Below are positions 6,449 to 14,263 of a DNA stretch of 64,000 nt, one piece after another. Source of the DNA: an uncultured Collinsella sp. (GTDB lineage Bacteria; Actinomycetota; Coriobacteriia; Coriobacteriales; Coriobacteriaceae); the NCBI GenBank assembly GCA_905208635.1, contig CAJLPX010000005.1, forward strand, positions 22,431 to 86,430, given 5' to 3'. Within the stretch, counting starts at the first letter, position 1. Every line of letters begins with the position of its first letter. The position numbers were made by a program, and so were the translations under genes. The notes beneath the pieces are model-generated. The model was not told where the DNA came from, did no database searches, and was given only the letters and a program-made list of their open reading frames with translations.

Positions 6449-8124
6449 TGAAGGAGCTTTCCGAGGTCCTGCAGGATTGGGAGGCCGTGATTGGCCTGGA
6501 GATCCATACCGAGCTCACCGCACTCGATACCAAGATGTTCTGCAACTGCAAACTCAGCCACGATGACGAGCCCAACGCCAACGTGTGCCCGGTGTGCCTG
6601 GGCCTGCCCGGCGCCCTGCCGGTGCCCAACAAGCGCGCCATCGAGAGTATCGTCAAGGCGGGTCTGGCCACCAACTGCGAGATCCAGCGCCACTCGATGT
6701 TCTACCGCAAGCACTACTTCTATCCCGATATGGCCAAGAACTTCCAGACCACGCAGGGTCCGGTCGCCTTTGCCATGTACGGTCACCTTGATCTGGATGT
6801 GACCGGTCGCGGTGCCGCCGAGCGCCCCGAATGCGCGTTTGGCGAGGCCGAGGCCCAGAGCCTGGCGAGCGCCTCGGCCAACGCCGAGGGCTTGTCCACG
6901 TCCATGACGTCGACCATGCGCGAGGGCAACCAGCGCGCCGGCCACCTGGCCAGCTATGACGCGTCCAACTTGCAGATGCCCGAGCGTCGCGAGGACGGTT
7001 CCTACACGGTGCCCATCCGCATCCTGCGCATCCACATGGAGGAGGACGCCGCCAAGATGGTTCACGTGGGCGGCGCCGAGGGCCGCATTACCGCCGCGGC
7101 CGAGTCGCTCGTCGACTACAACCGCTGCGGCACGCCGCTGATCGAGCTCGTCACCGAGCCCGACCTGCGCACGCCCGAGGAGGCTCGCCTGTTTATGGAG
7201 AAGCTCCGCCGCATCTTTGTGACGCTGGGCATTTCGGACTGCTCCATGGAGAAGGGTTCCATGCGCTGCGACGGCAACGTGTCGCTGCGCCGCCGCGGCG
7301 AGACCAAGCTGGGCACCAAGACCGAGCTCAAGAACCTCAACTCGTTTAAGAGCCTGCATGACGGCCTTGCCTACGAGATCTGCCGCCAGGCCGAGGTACT
7401 CGAGGAGGGAGGCATCATCTATCAGGAGACCCGCCACTGGGAGCCCAGCCGCAAGCGCACCGTGGTCATGCGCGTCAAGGAGACGGCCGACGACTATCGC
7501 CTGTTCCCCGATCCCGACCTGGCGCCGTTCGACCTGGACGACGAGTTCATCGACCGCTGCCGTGGCGAGATCCCCGAGCTGCCCGATGCCAAGCGCGTCC
7601 GTTTTGAGGCCGACTTTGGCATTAAGGCGGCCGATGCCGAGCAGATTGCTGGCGACCCGGAGTTTGCCGAGTTCTTTGAGGCCGCCGCTGCCGGTATGGC
7701 TGGCAAAGAGGCCCAGACGGTCGCAAACCTGCTGGTCAACGAGATGATCGCCTACCTTAAGGGCGCGGGCGTGTCGCTCACCGAGTCCGGCATCGCGCCG
7801 GCTCAGGTGGCAGCGCTGGCCAAGCTGCTGGCGACCGATGCCATCAGCTCCAACCAGGCGCACGAGGTCTTTGAGGCCATGGCCCAGACCGGCGACGACC
7901 CCAACAAGATCGTCGACGAGCGCGGTATGCGTCAGGTGAGCGATGCCGGCGCACTGCAGCCGATTGTGGACGAGGTGCTGGCTAACTGTGCTGAGCAGGC
8001 GCAGCAGTACCGTGACGGCAACCAGAAGGTCATCGGCTTTTTGGTGGGCCAGTGCATGAAGGCGAGCCGCGGCAAGGGCAACCCGAAGCTCTTCAACGAG
8101 TTGCTGAGAACGTCGCTCTCGTAA
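6448..8124 (+). CDS. gatB: Asp-tRNA(Asn)/Glu-tRNA(Gln) amidotransferase subunit B, with a central insertion
   Basis: A 558-residue GatB, the kinase/transamidase subunit. Visible features are the GLEIHTEL start, zinc-site cysteines (CNC and CPVC, residues 32-50), HYFYPD, IHMEEDAAK, the KTELKNLNS cradle segment and a C-terminal YqeY-like tail ending GFLVGQCMKASRGKGNP. Compared with well-known GatB proteins it carries about 65-70 extra residues between GHLDLDV and RILRIHMEED (about 120-188), rich in Ala/Ser/Glu. It is preceded by gatA with one-base overlap and followed by the nested palindrome at 8128. Confidence 0.95.
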   Translation: MKELSEVLQDWEAVIGLEIHTELTALDTKMFCNCKLSHDDEPNANVCPVCLGLPGALPVPNKRAIESIVKAGLATNCEIQRHSMFYRKHYFYPDMAKNFQTTQGPVAFAMYGHLDLDVTGRGAAERPECAFGEAEAQSLASASANAEGLSTSMTSTMREGNQRAGHLASYDASNLQMPERREDGSYTVPIRILRIHMEEDAAKMVHVGGAEGRITAAAESLVDYNRCGTPLIELVTEPDLRTPEEARLFMEKLRRIFVTLGISDCSMEKGSMRCDGNVSLRRRGETKLGTKTELKNLNSFKSLHDGLAYEICRQAEVLEEGGIIYQETRHWEPSRKRTVVMRVKETADDYRLFPDPDLAPFDLDDEFIDRCRGEIPELPDAKRVRFEADFGIKAADAEQIAGDPEFAEFFEAAAAGMAGKEAQTVANLLVNEMIAYLKGAGVSLTESGIAPAQVAALAKLLATDAISSNQAHEVFEAMAQTGDDPNKIVDERGMRQVSDAGALQPIVDEVLANCAEQAQQYRDGNQKVIGFLVGQCMKASRGKGNPKLFNELLRTSLS

Positions 8125-8127
8125 ACG

Positions 8128-8270
8128 GGAACCCGGGAGCCCCGGCGGGGCGGGTGCTTCCTCAAAATTTCAAACAGTCCTGCGCAAGACGAAGGCCACA
8201 TTAAGTGGCCTTCTTTGCGTGCGGAACTCATTTTGAGCAAGCACCCGCCCCGCCGGGGCTTCCGGGTTCC
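8128..8270. repeat. Nested palindromic element, copy 1 (143 bp)
   Basis: Arms of 41 bp (8128-8168 and 8230-8270) are inverted repeats with two mismatches. Inside is a second hairpin: an outer CGCAA/TTGCG pair, a 9-bp stem GAAGGCCAC/GTGGCCTTC (8191-8199, 8205-8213) and loop ATTAA. The inner hairpin followed by TTTG may terminate gatCAB transcription. The copy at 24722-24863 has the same size and layout, with mostly different arm sequence. Confidence 0.85.
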
Positions 8271-8306
8271 GCAACGACTCGGCCGTTCGGGTCAGGCGGG
8301 CTGAAT
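8271..8306 (+). repeat. 36-bp direct repeat, copy 1
   Basis: The block beginning GCAACGACTCGGCCGTTCGG recurs at 8399-8434 with one mismatch. A shorter upstream block (GGAACTCATT at 8224 and 8355) is also repeated, so about 85 bp seems to have duplicated with a 128-130 bp period. Confidence 0.8.
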
Positions 8307-8317
8307 TGAATAGAGTG

Positions 8318-8349
8318 AATGGGCGCGCCGTTGGCACGCCCATTGTTTT
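8318..8349 (+). terminator. Terminator-like hairpin in the gatB downstream region
   Basis: AATGGGCG (8318-8325) pairs with CGCCCATT (8337-8344), followed by GTTTT. It lies between the two copies of the 36-bp direct repeat. Confidence 0.55.
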
Positions 8350-8398
8350 GAAGGGAACTCATTGAGAGGCAAGGCCCTGTGCCCGGCCCCTCGGTTCT

Positions 8399-8434
8399 GC
8401 AACGACTCGGCCGTTCGGGTCAGGTGGGCTGAAT
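8399..8434 (+). repeat. 36-bp direct repeat, copy 2
   Basis: Second copy of the 8271-8306 block, 35 of 36 bases identical. The remaining 155 bases to the next gene are AT-richer and probably contain its promoter. Confidence 0.8.
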
Positions 8435-8589
8435 GGAATTTGGACCCCATAGTTTCCAAAAAGTTAACCTTTGTTGACCTTAATAGTTAGATAAACTAAA
8501 CTCTTTTACAAAAGTGTGCTCGAGCAAACTTATTTACTCGGGTGCTGAGGCACCATGCCGCGTCCAATGCGGCAAAAGGGAGAGACATC

Positions 8590-8835
8590 ATGAAGAAGTC
8601 CACGTTCAACACCCTGCTTGTTGGTGGCGGTTTTCTGCTTGGTACGGCTGGCATCAAGCTGCTCACCAGCGCTCCGGTAAAGAACGCCTGCGTGCAGGGT
8701 ATCGCGTGCGGCATGCGCATCAAGAACGGCTACCAGGACATGGTCGAGCAGGCCAAGGCTAATGTCGACGACATGGTTGCCGAGGCGGCCTACATCACCC
8801 AGAGCGAGGCCGCTGCTGACGAGGCAGCCGAGTAA
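8590..8835 (+). CDS. Small DUF6110-like protein paired with a P-type ATPase
   Basis: An 81-residue protein. Residues about 6-25 are hydrophobic with Gly (NTLLVGGGFLLGTAGIKLL), followed by an amphipathic helix and an acidic Glu/Ala tail. I recall proteins of this kind as DUF6110, which sit next to heavy-metal P-type ATPases in gut anaerobes; this was not verified. The start at 8590 follows AAAGGGAGA. It ends 18 bases before the ATPase gene, so both are probably co-transcribed and the small protein may assist that transporter. Confidence 0.7.
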   Translation: MKKSTFNTLLVGGGFLLGTAGIKLLTSAPVKNACVQGIACGMRIKNGYQDMVEQAKANVDDMVAEAAYITQSEAAADEAAE

Positions 8836-8853
8836 CGCTCCCAGGCACAAACT

Positions 8854-10929
8854 ATGAGATTCTCGATTATCAGCGAGATCCCCGGCAGGACCCGTCTTCA
8901 ATTGGCGGGTCCTGTGCCAGAGAGCGATCTCGATGCACTTCTTAAGCTCAGCGGCGATATCGACGGCGTGCGCAAGGTGCGCGTCTATGGCCGTATTGGC
9001 CAGTTAGCGCTCGAATACGACGAGCCGTGTCGCGATGCCGTGCTGGCCGCCGTCGGTGCGCTCGACGCTCAGGCCATTGCCGACGCAAAGACGGGTTACG
9101 TGATGCAGCTTGAGCCGCGCAAGCACAAGCTCGTTATGGATCTTGCCACGCTTGTCGGCGCCCACTATGCGCGCCGATGGTTTTTGCCCACGCCCCTGCG
9201 TGCGGTGTTTGTCGTGGCCGGTTACATGGCATTTTTGCGCGCTGCCCTTCATGAGCTGGCGCAGCCGCGCCTGACCGTTCCCGTGCTCGACGCTTCGGCC
9301 ATCGGCATTTCGTTCGTCAAGCGTGATGTCGACACCGCGGGCCAGACAATGTTCCTGCTCAACGTGGGCGAGCTGCTCGAGGACTACACCCGCGCCATGA
9401 GCGAAAACGAGCTCATCAACTCGCTGCTCGATGTACCCGACAAGGCGCAAAAGGTCGTCGGCGATACCGAGGTAAGCGTTGCCGCCACCGAGCTTGAGCC
9501 CGGCGACTTGGTGGCCGTGCGCACTGGCATGTCCATTTGCATCGACGGTGTCGTCGAGCAGGGGAGCGCTATGGTCAACCAGGCGACCCTGACCGGCGAG
9601 CCGCTGGCCGTTGAGCGCAGCGTGGGCGACGACGTGTTCGCCGGTACCGTCGTGGAAGACGGCAGCATCTTGGTGCGCGTGCGCGCCAACACGGCGCAGA
9701 CCAAACTGCGCTCGATCGTCTCGCTCGTGCAGACGGCCGACTCGCTCAAGTCCGAGGGCCAGTCGCATATGGAGGACCTCGCCAACAAGATCGTCCCGTG
9801 GAACTTCCTGCTCGCGGGCCTGGTTGCGCTCACCACGCGCAGCCTTATCAAGACCTCGGCGGCGCTGATGGTCGACTACTCGTGCGCACTCAAGCTCACG
9901 GGTTCCGTCGCCGTCATGACCGCCATGAGCGATGCCGCCAAGATGGGCGTCATGGTCAAGGGCGCGAAGTACTTTGAGTCGTTTGCCAAGGCTGACACCA
10001 TCGTGTTTGATAAGACCGGCACGCTTACCGAGGCGCAGCCGCGCCTGGCTTGCGTGCTGACGACAGATGGCTGGAGCAAGGACGAGGTCCTGCGCCTTTC
10101 CGCTTGCTTGGAGGAGCATTTCCCGCATCCGGTGGCGCGTGCCGTGGTCAACGCCGCCCTCGAGCGCGGGCTCGAGCACCGCGAGCGCCATGCCGCGGTC
10201 GAGTACATCGTGGCGCACGGCATCGCTTCGTCCATCGAGGGGCGTCGCGCCATTATCGGTTCGGCGCACTTTGTATTTGAGGACGAGGGTGCGCAGCTCG
10301 AGTCCGACATCAAGGAGCAAATCGAGCTCCAGATGCAAGGCCTGTCGCCGCTGTATCTGGCGGTCGACGGCAAGGTCGTCGGCGTGCTCGGCATCGAGGA
10401 TCCGCTCAAGCCCGGCGTCCGTGAGGCCATCGCCGACCTACATGCGCTGGGCGTCAAGCATGTCGTTATGCTCACGGGCGATTCGGAGCGCACGGCCGAG
10501 CGCATTGCGCGCGAGGCGGGTGTCGACGAGTTTAAGGCCGAGCTGCTGCCCGAGGACAAGTACGCCTATGTGGAGCGCATTAAGGGTGAGGGGCGCCACG
10601 TTGCCATGGTGGGCGACGGCGTCAACGATTCGCCGGCACTCGGTTTGGCCGACGTGGGGCTGGCAATGGGTGGCGGAAGCGACATCGCCAAGGAGGTCGC
10701 CGATATCATCCTGACCGACACGGATCTGGCCGCGATCGTGCGTTTGCGCCGCATGAGCCAGGGCCTCATTGATCGTCTGACGAGCTCCTACTCTAAGGTG
10801 ATGCTCACCAACTCGGCGCTGTTGGCATTGGGTATTACCGGCGCGATTACCCCGCAGACGTCGTCACTGCTGCACAACGGCTCGACGATTGCCTACAGCC
10901 TGAGCAACGCGAAGGCTTACCTGCGTTAG
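8854..10929 (+). CDS. P1B-type (heavy metal) ATPase with an SCA metal motif
   Basis: A 691-residue P-type ATPase. In order: an N-terminal HMA-like domain without CxxC, membrane helices, an actuator domain (TLTGEPLAVE), the transmembrane metal segment, the phosphorylation site DKTGT (Asp386), an HP-locus equivalent (HFPHPVARAV) and the hinge GDGVNDSPALG. In most P1B ATPases the membrane metal motif is CPC, CPS or SPC. Here it is Ser343-Cys344-Ala345 (DYSCALKLTG), so the usual proline and one ligand are missing and metal specificity cannot be assigned. The preceding small gene is a likely partner. Confidence 0.88.
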   Translation: MRFSIISEIPGRTRLQLAGPVPESDLDALLKLSGDIDGVRKVRVYGRIGQLALEYDEPCRDAVLAAVGALDAQAIADAKTGYVMQLEPRKHKLVMDLATLVGAHYARRWFLPTPLRAVFVVAGYMAFLRAALHELAQPRLTVPVLDASAIGISFVKRDVDTAGQTMFLLNVGELLEDYTRAMSENELINSLLDVPDKAQKVVGDTEVSVAATELEPGDLVAVRTGMSICIDGVVEQGSAMVNQATLTGEPLAVERSVGDDVFAGTVVEDGSILVRVRANTAQTKLRSIVSLVQTADSLKSEGQSHMEDLANKIVPWNFLLAGLVALTTRSLIKTSAALMVDYSCALKLTGSVAVMTAMSDAAKMGVMVKGAKYFESFAKADTIVFDKTGTLTEAQPRLACVLTTDGWSKDEVLRLSACLEEHFPHPVARAVVNAALERGLEHRERHAAVEYIVAHGIASSIEGRRAIIGSAHFVFEDEGAQLESDIKEQIELQMQGLSPLYLAVDGKVVGVLGIEDPLKPGVREAIADLHALGVKHVVMLTGDSERTAERIAREAGVDEFKAELLPEDKYAYVERIKGEGRHVAMVGDGVNDSPALGLADVGLAMGGGSDIAKEVADIILTDTDLAAIVRLRRMSQGLIDRLTSSYSKVMLTNSALLALGITGAITPQTSSLLHNGSTIAYSLSNAKAYLR

Positions 10930-10953
10930 CAGACGTGTTCGCCCACGTTATCT

Positions 10954-10999
10954 GGCCTGCGCCCAGACGGCATCGGTGTCGTCCGGGCGCAGGCCTTTT
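10954..10999 (+). terminator. Terminator after the P-type ATPase gene
   Basis: GGCCTGCGCCC (10954-10964) pairs with GGGCGCAGGCC (10985-10995) and is followed by TTTT. Confidence 0.85.
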
Positions 11000-11003
11000 G
11001 CGT

Positions 11004-11050
11004 TTGACCAAGTGCTAGCTTCTCTATATAGTGGTGCTAGCATGGCTAGC
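11004..11050 (+). promoter_or_regulatory. Toxin-antitoxin promoter with overlapping GCTAGC operators
   Basis: TTGACC (11004-11009) and TATAGT (11027-11032) are separated by 17 bp, a good promoter. Two GTGCTAGC sites (11012-11019 and 11034-11041) and a TGGCTAGC (11043-11050), each with palindromic GCTAGC, lie in the spacer and just downstream of the -10. This is the expected layout for autorepression by a ribbon-helix-helix antitoxin and its toxin complex. Confidence 0.75.
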
Positions 11051-11072
11051 AATTGAAGGGGGCGGGATCGAC

Positions 11073-11426
11073 GTGGGTGCTGTTAGCGGCATGGCGCAGG
11101 TGAACGTTCGCGTAGATCGCCAGGTCAAGAACCGTGCCGAGGAGGTGCTGCGGCTTTCGGGCGGGTCACTGCCCGAGCTCATCAAAAAGGTGGTGGCCAA
11201 GGTCGCGCAGGGCGGTGGTTCGTGCGAGGAAGTGCTTGCGGCCGTCGACGACCGGCAGCAGACCGTCGCGCCCGATACGCCGTTCGCCGCATCATGGGCG
11301 GCGGCGGATCAGCTTTACGCGGACCTGGGCATCGCTACGTCGCCCGTATCTGACGATCGCGATTGGGACGCAATCTATTCCGACGCCATGGATGAGCATT
11401 ATCGCCAAAAGGGGATGATCCAGTGA
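11073..11426 (+). CDS. Ribbon-helix-helix antitoxin (RelB/DinJ-like)
   Basis: The N-terminus AQVNVRVDRQVKNRAEEVL is a typical RHH DNA-binding fold of the RelB/DinJ kind; the C-terminal half should wrap the toxin. The best start is GTG 11073, after the purine-rich GAAGGGGGCGGG, giving 117 residues; ATG 11091 is the alternative. The last four bases overlap the toxin GTG (GTGA), typical of toxin-antitoxin operons. It should bind the GCTAGC sites upstream. Confidence 0.78.
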   Translation: MGAVSGMAQVNVRVDRQVKNRAEEVLRLSGGSLPELIKKVVAKVAQGGGSCEEVLAAVDDRQQTVAPDTPFAASWAAADQLYADLGIATSPVSDDRDWDAIYSDAMDEHYRQKGMIQ

Positions 11427-11938
11427 GCGGGGCGCCTCTCAAGATAATGGTGGATGCCAACGTATGGGTTGATTCGTTTTGCGTCGACCATGCTGAGTCG
11501 CTTGCCGCGCGTGCGTTTATTGGGCAGGCGGCGGAGACGGGGGCATTGCTGTTCTTTCCGGTGCATATCGCCAAGGACGTGCTGTACGTTGTCCAACACG
11601 AGCTGAAGCGTAGCGTTCTTGCCAGTGGGGCAGCGCTCGACGAGGCGTCTGCCCGCGCAATTGGCGATGCGGCGTTGGCGTTTGTTCGGAACATGACCGA
11701 AAACGCCACGGCCGTGGGTGCAGATGCGTCGGACCTTTGGCTGGCCGACAAATACTTAGCGCTCCATCGCGATTACGAGGACAACTTGGTGCTCGCCGCG
11801 TGCAAGCGTGCGCAGGTCGATTACTTGGTGACAAACGATCGAAAGCTGCTCGAACATGCCGATCTTGCAGCAAAGACCCCGCGCCAAATGATGCCGATTC
11901 TGGCTTTGGCCGAACGTGGTGGGCGGTTGTCCCGCTAA
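11423..11938 (+). CDS. PIN-domain toxin
   Basis: A 171-residue PIN-family protein, a predicted Mg-dependent RNase. Acidic positions expected in the active site are visible: the first Asp in IMVDANVWVD, a central acidic cluster (DASDLWLADKYL) and the C-terminal YEDNLVLAAC and VTNDRKLL. It is translationally coupled to the antitoxin through a 4-base overlap with a GTG start. Its RNA target cannot be told from sequence. Confidence 0.8.
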   Translation: MSGAPLKIMVDANVWVDSFCVDHAESLAARAFIGQAAETGALLFFPVHIAKDVLYVVQHELKRSVLASGAALDEASARAIGDAALAFVRNMTENATAVGADASDLWLADKYLALHRDYEDNLVLAACKRAQVDYLVTNDRKLLEHADLAAKTPRQMMPILALAERGGRLSR

Positions 11939-11951
11939 CGTAAATCTATAT

Positions 11952-11996
11952 GTGCGCCCCTGGAGCTCCGTCACCCCAAGGGGTGCACGCTTTTTT
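11952..11996 (+). terminator. Terminator of the toxin-antitoxin operon
   Basis: GTGCGCCCCT (11952-11961) and AGGGGTGCAC (11979-11988) form a near-perfect stem, followed by GC and TTTTTT. Confidence 0.85.
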
Positions 11997-11999
11997 GCC

Positions 12000-12287
12000 A
12001 TGGACCGCCTTATTCTTTAAATGCGCCGCCCCTCTAGATGCCTTCTCAGTCCTGTCGACTCAATATTTTGGGTCAGATGGCCGGAAATCTGTTTCGGAGA
12101 TGTGCTTTGTTGGGAGAGCCTCCGATGGATTGATGGGGCCAAGTGCTTCTGACCAAAGCGTTTATCTCGGCAATTTCCAGGGACAGTTTACTTCTATCCT
12201 TTCGCCGGCTGGCTCCCAAATAACAAAGTTAAAGTGCTTGCGTACAGGTACATAAAGCGATATCCTAAAAGAAAAATGTGGAGGTTC
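12000..12287 (+). other. Low-GC intergenic stretch, nothing assigned
   Basis: An open frame covers much of this stretch but starts inside the preceding terminator and matches nothing I know. The base composition is lower in GC than its surroundings, as in the genes that follow to about 13.1 kb, which suggests acquired DNA. Confidence 0.4.
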
Positions 12288-12344
12288 ATGATGCTATCAA
12301 GATTCGGAACCATATTTGGCAATAAGCGTCTTAGATATGCTTAG
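12288..12344 (+). CDS. Putative 18-aa peptide
   Basis: Tandem ATG codons follow GGAGG (12280-12284). The peptide is basic (KRLRY) with a short hydrophobic start. It ends 36 bases before the secreted protein gene and could be a leader peptide. Support is only the ribosome site. Confidence 0.3.
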   Translation: MMLSRFGTIFGNKRLRYA

Positions 12345-12379
12345 TTGATGGAGCTGAATTTATTTTAGGAGCGAGCATT

Positions 12380-12895
12380 ATGAACAAGCGCCTATCTTTA
12401 CCTGTTGCATTACTACTGTTAGTGGCTGCCCTATCGCTGTTTACGCCCTCAATAGGGTTTGCGGATGATTTCCTGACTAATGACAATAGCGAATATCCAG
12501 TGAGTGTTTCATTTCAACTGAAAGATCGTGCGAGTCAGGAATATACCGTTATTTTGCCGGATGGAACTGAAGGCAAAATTGGAATTGAATATATTCCGAC
12601 TATTGAGCCGTGTAACGCGTGGGATTCTTATTATCAAAACGCCTCTGGCACATGGAGGGTTTACTATAACTCGGTGATATTTCAGGAGTTCTACATTAAA
12701 ATCGGCAATCATAAGATAACGAGTGCATGGGGTTCGAATTATTCTGTTCCCCTGGGAACGGCATCTGATTCCTTTACCTGGAATAGTACACGAGCGCTAC
12801 AGCGCGTGAATGTGTCTATACCAGGCTTGTATACTGGAAATGTGTTCTTGGGCGCGGAAATGCAGGGAACGACTCTGCACACCTATGCATACTAG
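12380..12895 (+). CDS. Secreted protein, possibly DUF5626 family
   Basis: A 171-residue protein with a clear signal peptide (MNKR start, hydrophobic Leu/Val core, cleavage near GFADD). The mature part is beta-rich with aromatic repeats and phrases such as SVSFQLKDRASQEYTVILPDG and GTWRVYY. I associate this pattern with DUF5626 secreted proteins from gut bacteria, from memory. Preceded by AGGAG 9 bases upstream. It is low in GC with codons unlike its neighbours, so probably acquired. Function is unknown. Confidence 0.6.
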   Translation: MNKRLSLPVALLLLVAALSLFTPSIGFADDFLTNDNSEYPVSVSFQLKDRASQEYTVILPDGTEGKIGIEYIPTIEPCNAWDSYYQNASGTWRVYYNSVIFQEFYIKIGNHKITSAWGSNYSVPLGTASDSFTWNSTRALQRVNVSIPGLYTGNVFLGAEMQGTTLHTYAY

Positions 12896-12907
12896 GGCGG
12901 TGGTTTT

Positions 12908-13006
12908 GTGCGCGGTCCCGAAATCGTCTTACTTGCGATACTAATTGCGCTTATCGTGCTCGGATTTAGGCTGGTACGTTGGATTGTGCGAAAAGCAAAG
13001 CGTTAA
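12908..13006 (+). CDS. Putative 32-aa single-helix membrane peptide
   Basis: A GTG start 12 bases after the secreted protein gene gives one hydrophobic helix (Ile/Leu/Val-rich, about residues 5-20) and a basic tail (RKAKR). The ribosome site (AGGGCGG) is weak. It is probably in the same transcript as the secreted protein. Confidence 0.4.
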   Translation: MRGPEIVLLAILIALIVLGFRLVRWIVRKAKR

Positions 13007-13127
13007 TTAGCCTGGACAGATATCATTTTTATTCGAAGAGCAAGCTGGATACTCTCAAATCTCTCATGTGATTATGTGCTGTGTCTGGCTTGCTCTTCAG
13101 TTATGGCTCGAAATGAGAACTAAGTCT

Positions 13128-13565
13128 TTAAAGCCGCGTTTTTATGGCGGCGGCTTCGGCGAGTTTGTCTACTGCTGTGGCATCGGATTGATTGAGGGCA
13201 GCGAGGCTGCGGTAGAGCCATTCGTTGACCTGGGTGTTCTTGACACCAGCGGTTTTGGTGAGGTTGGCTATAGCGCTGATTTCGGCAAAGAGTTCGGCCT
13301 TTGCACCCGTGAGCTCACCAAGCTCGATGTCATGATGTGCGGTGACGCCGCGGTTTTCGCTTACGTGGTCGATGAAGCCGCGGACGGTTTCAACGTGCTC
13401 GGCGAGTGTGGCCTCATCGGCGCCGTCGGTGAGCGCGTTGAGGGCACCCGTGACCACGAGGGCGGGATGTCCGCAGGGGACAAAGCCCTCGATGACATCC
13501 ATAGCTTCGGTAATGGTTGAGCCCAGGCCCACGAGGGCATTGACGAGTTGCTGCTTGGTATCCAT
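13128..13565 (-). CDS. Hypothetical helical protein (145 aa)
   Basis: A soluble, mostly helical protein without cysteine-rich or membrane parts, and with no motif I can name. The start is supported by AAAGGA five bases before the ATG. An 11-bp inverted repeat GAAGAGCAAGC/GCTTGCTCTTC (13035-13045 and 13088-13098) lies just beyond its 3' end and may be part of its terminator, although there is no T-run. It is divergent from tmRNA; no functional link is apparent. Confidence 0.65.
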   Translation of the reverse strand: MDTKQQLVNALVGLGSTITEAMDVIEGFVPCGHPALVVTGALNALTDGADEATLAEHVETVRGFIDHVSENRGVTAHHDIELGELTGAKAELFAEISAIANLTKTAGVKNTQVNEWLYRSLAALNQSDATAVDKLAEAAAIKTRL

Positions 13566-13804
13566 AACGGTCCTTTCGACGGGTCAATTGTGCTTGGCGA
13601 AAATATACGTGACGCGATCGGTAGCAAAAGTGCGAAGTACAGCGCACATTGGGGTCTTCACAGCTCGTGCATAGAACAGCTGTCTGCCTTTAGAACGTGG
13701 TAAGATAGCATTCCACAAGCGGGGCTCGCCCCGCGTGTTCCTTGAAAAGTCGACGGCTGTTGGGTGTTTGTGCGCCCGATGCCATCCAGACTTTCCCGAC
13801 ATTC

Positions 13805-14168
13805 GGGGGCGACTGGTTTCGACACGATAGCTCTGAGAGAGGAAGCAAGCCGAGGTCTCCTCGCCTCGTTAAACAGGGGTACCGTCAAATTGAATTGACA
13901 ACAACTCTTCTTTTGAGCCTATGGCTCTCGCTGCTTAGTTTATAGCGGCGCGTCAACCCGGTGATTTCCCCGACACCGGCGCGACGTCATTTTAGGGGAA
14001 TGCTCCTGTGCACGTAATCGGTATGGCGCGGGCTAAGATCGAACCGGTTGGGATGCCACGAGCGTGTCGCTGCGCGCAAAGCGTCCGAGACTAAACCAGC
14101 GACTGAGCTTGGAGATGCCAATCAGGGGGCTTTCGTGGACCGGAGTTCGATTCTCCGCGCCTCCACCA
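13805..14168 (+). ncRNA. ssrA: tmRNA
   Basis: The 5' end GGGGGCGACTGGTTTCGAC and 3' end GAGTTCGATTCTCCGCGCC-TCCACCA form the tRNA-like domain; GGGGGCG pairs with CGCCTCC over 7 bp with one G-U. The tag reading frame encodes DNNSSFEPMALAA followed by TAG, the conserved ALAA degradation signal for proteases. It rescues stalled ribosomes with SmpB. Length (364 nt) is normal. The 5' end is inferred from acceptor-stem pairing. Confidence 0.93.
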
Positions 14169-14176
14169 ATAGTTAC

Positions 14177-14210
14177 AAGCAGGTAGAGAAGTGTCTCTAC
14201 CTGCTTTTTA
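14177..14210 (+). terminator. tmRNA terminator
   Basis: GCAGGTAGAGA (14179-14189) pairs with TCTCTACCTGC (14194-14204), a 4-base loop, then TTTTTA. Confidence 0.9.
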
Positions 14211-14222
14211 TTGTTTACAGAT

Positions 14223-14259
14223 ACCGCGGAGAATCGAACTCTGTGCAGGGCGCGAGCGT
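14223..14259 (-). repeat. Inverted copy of tmRNA 3' end, copy 1
   Basis: Contains, on the minus strand, the same 17 bases as the tmRNA T-arm/acceptor (GAGTTCGATTCTCCGCG, tmRNA 14143-14159). The 37-bp block recurs at 14435-14471 with two differences. It may be a relic of integration at ssrA. Confidence 0.65.
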
Positions 14260-14263
14260 TAAG

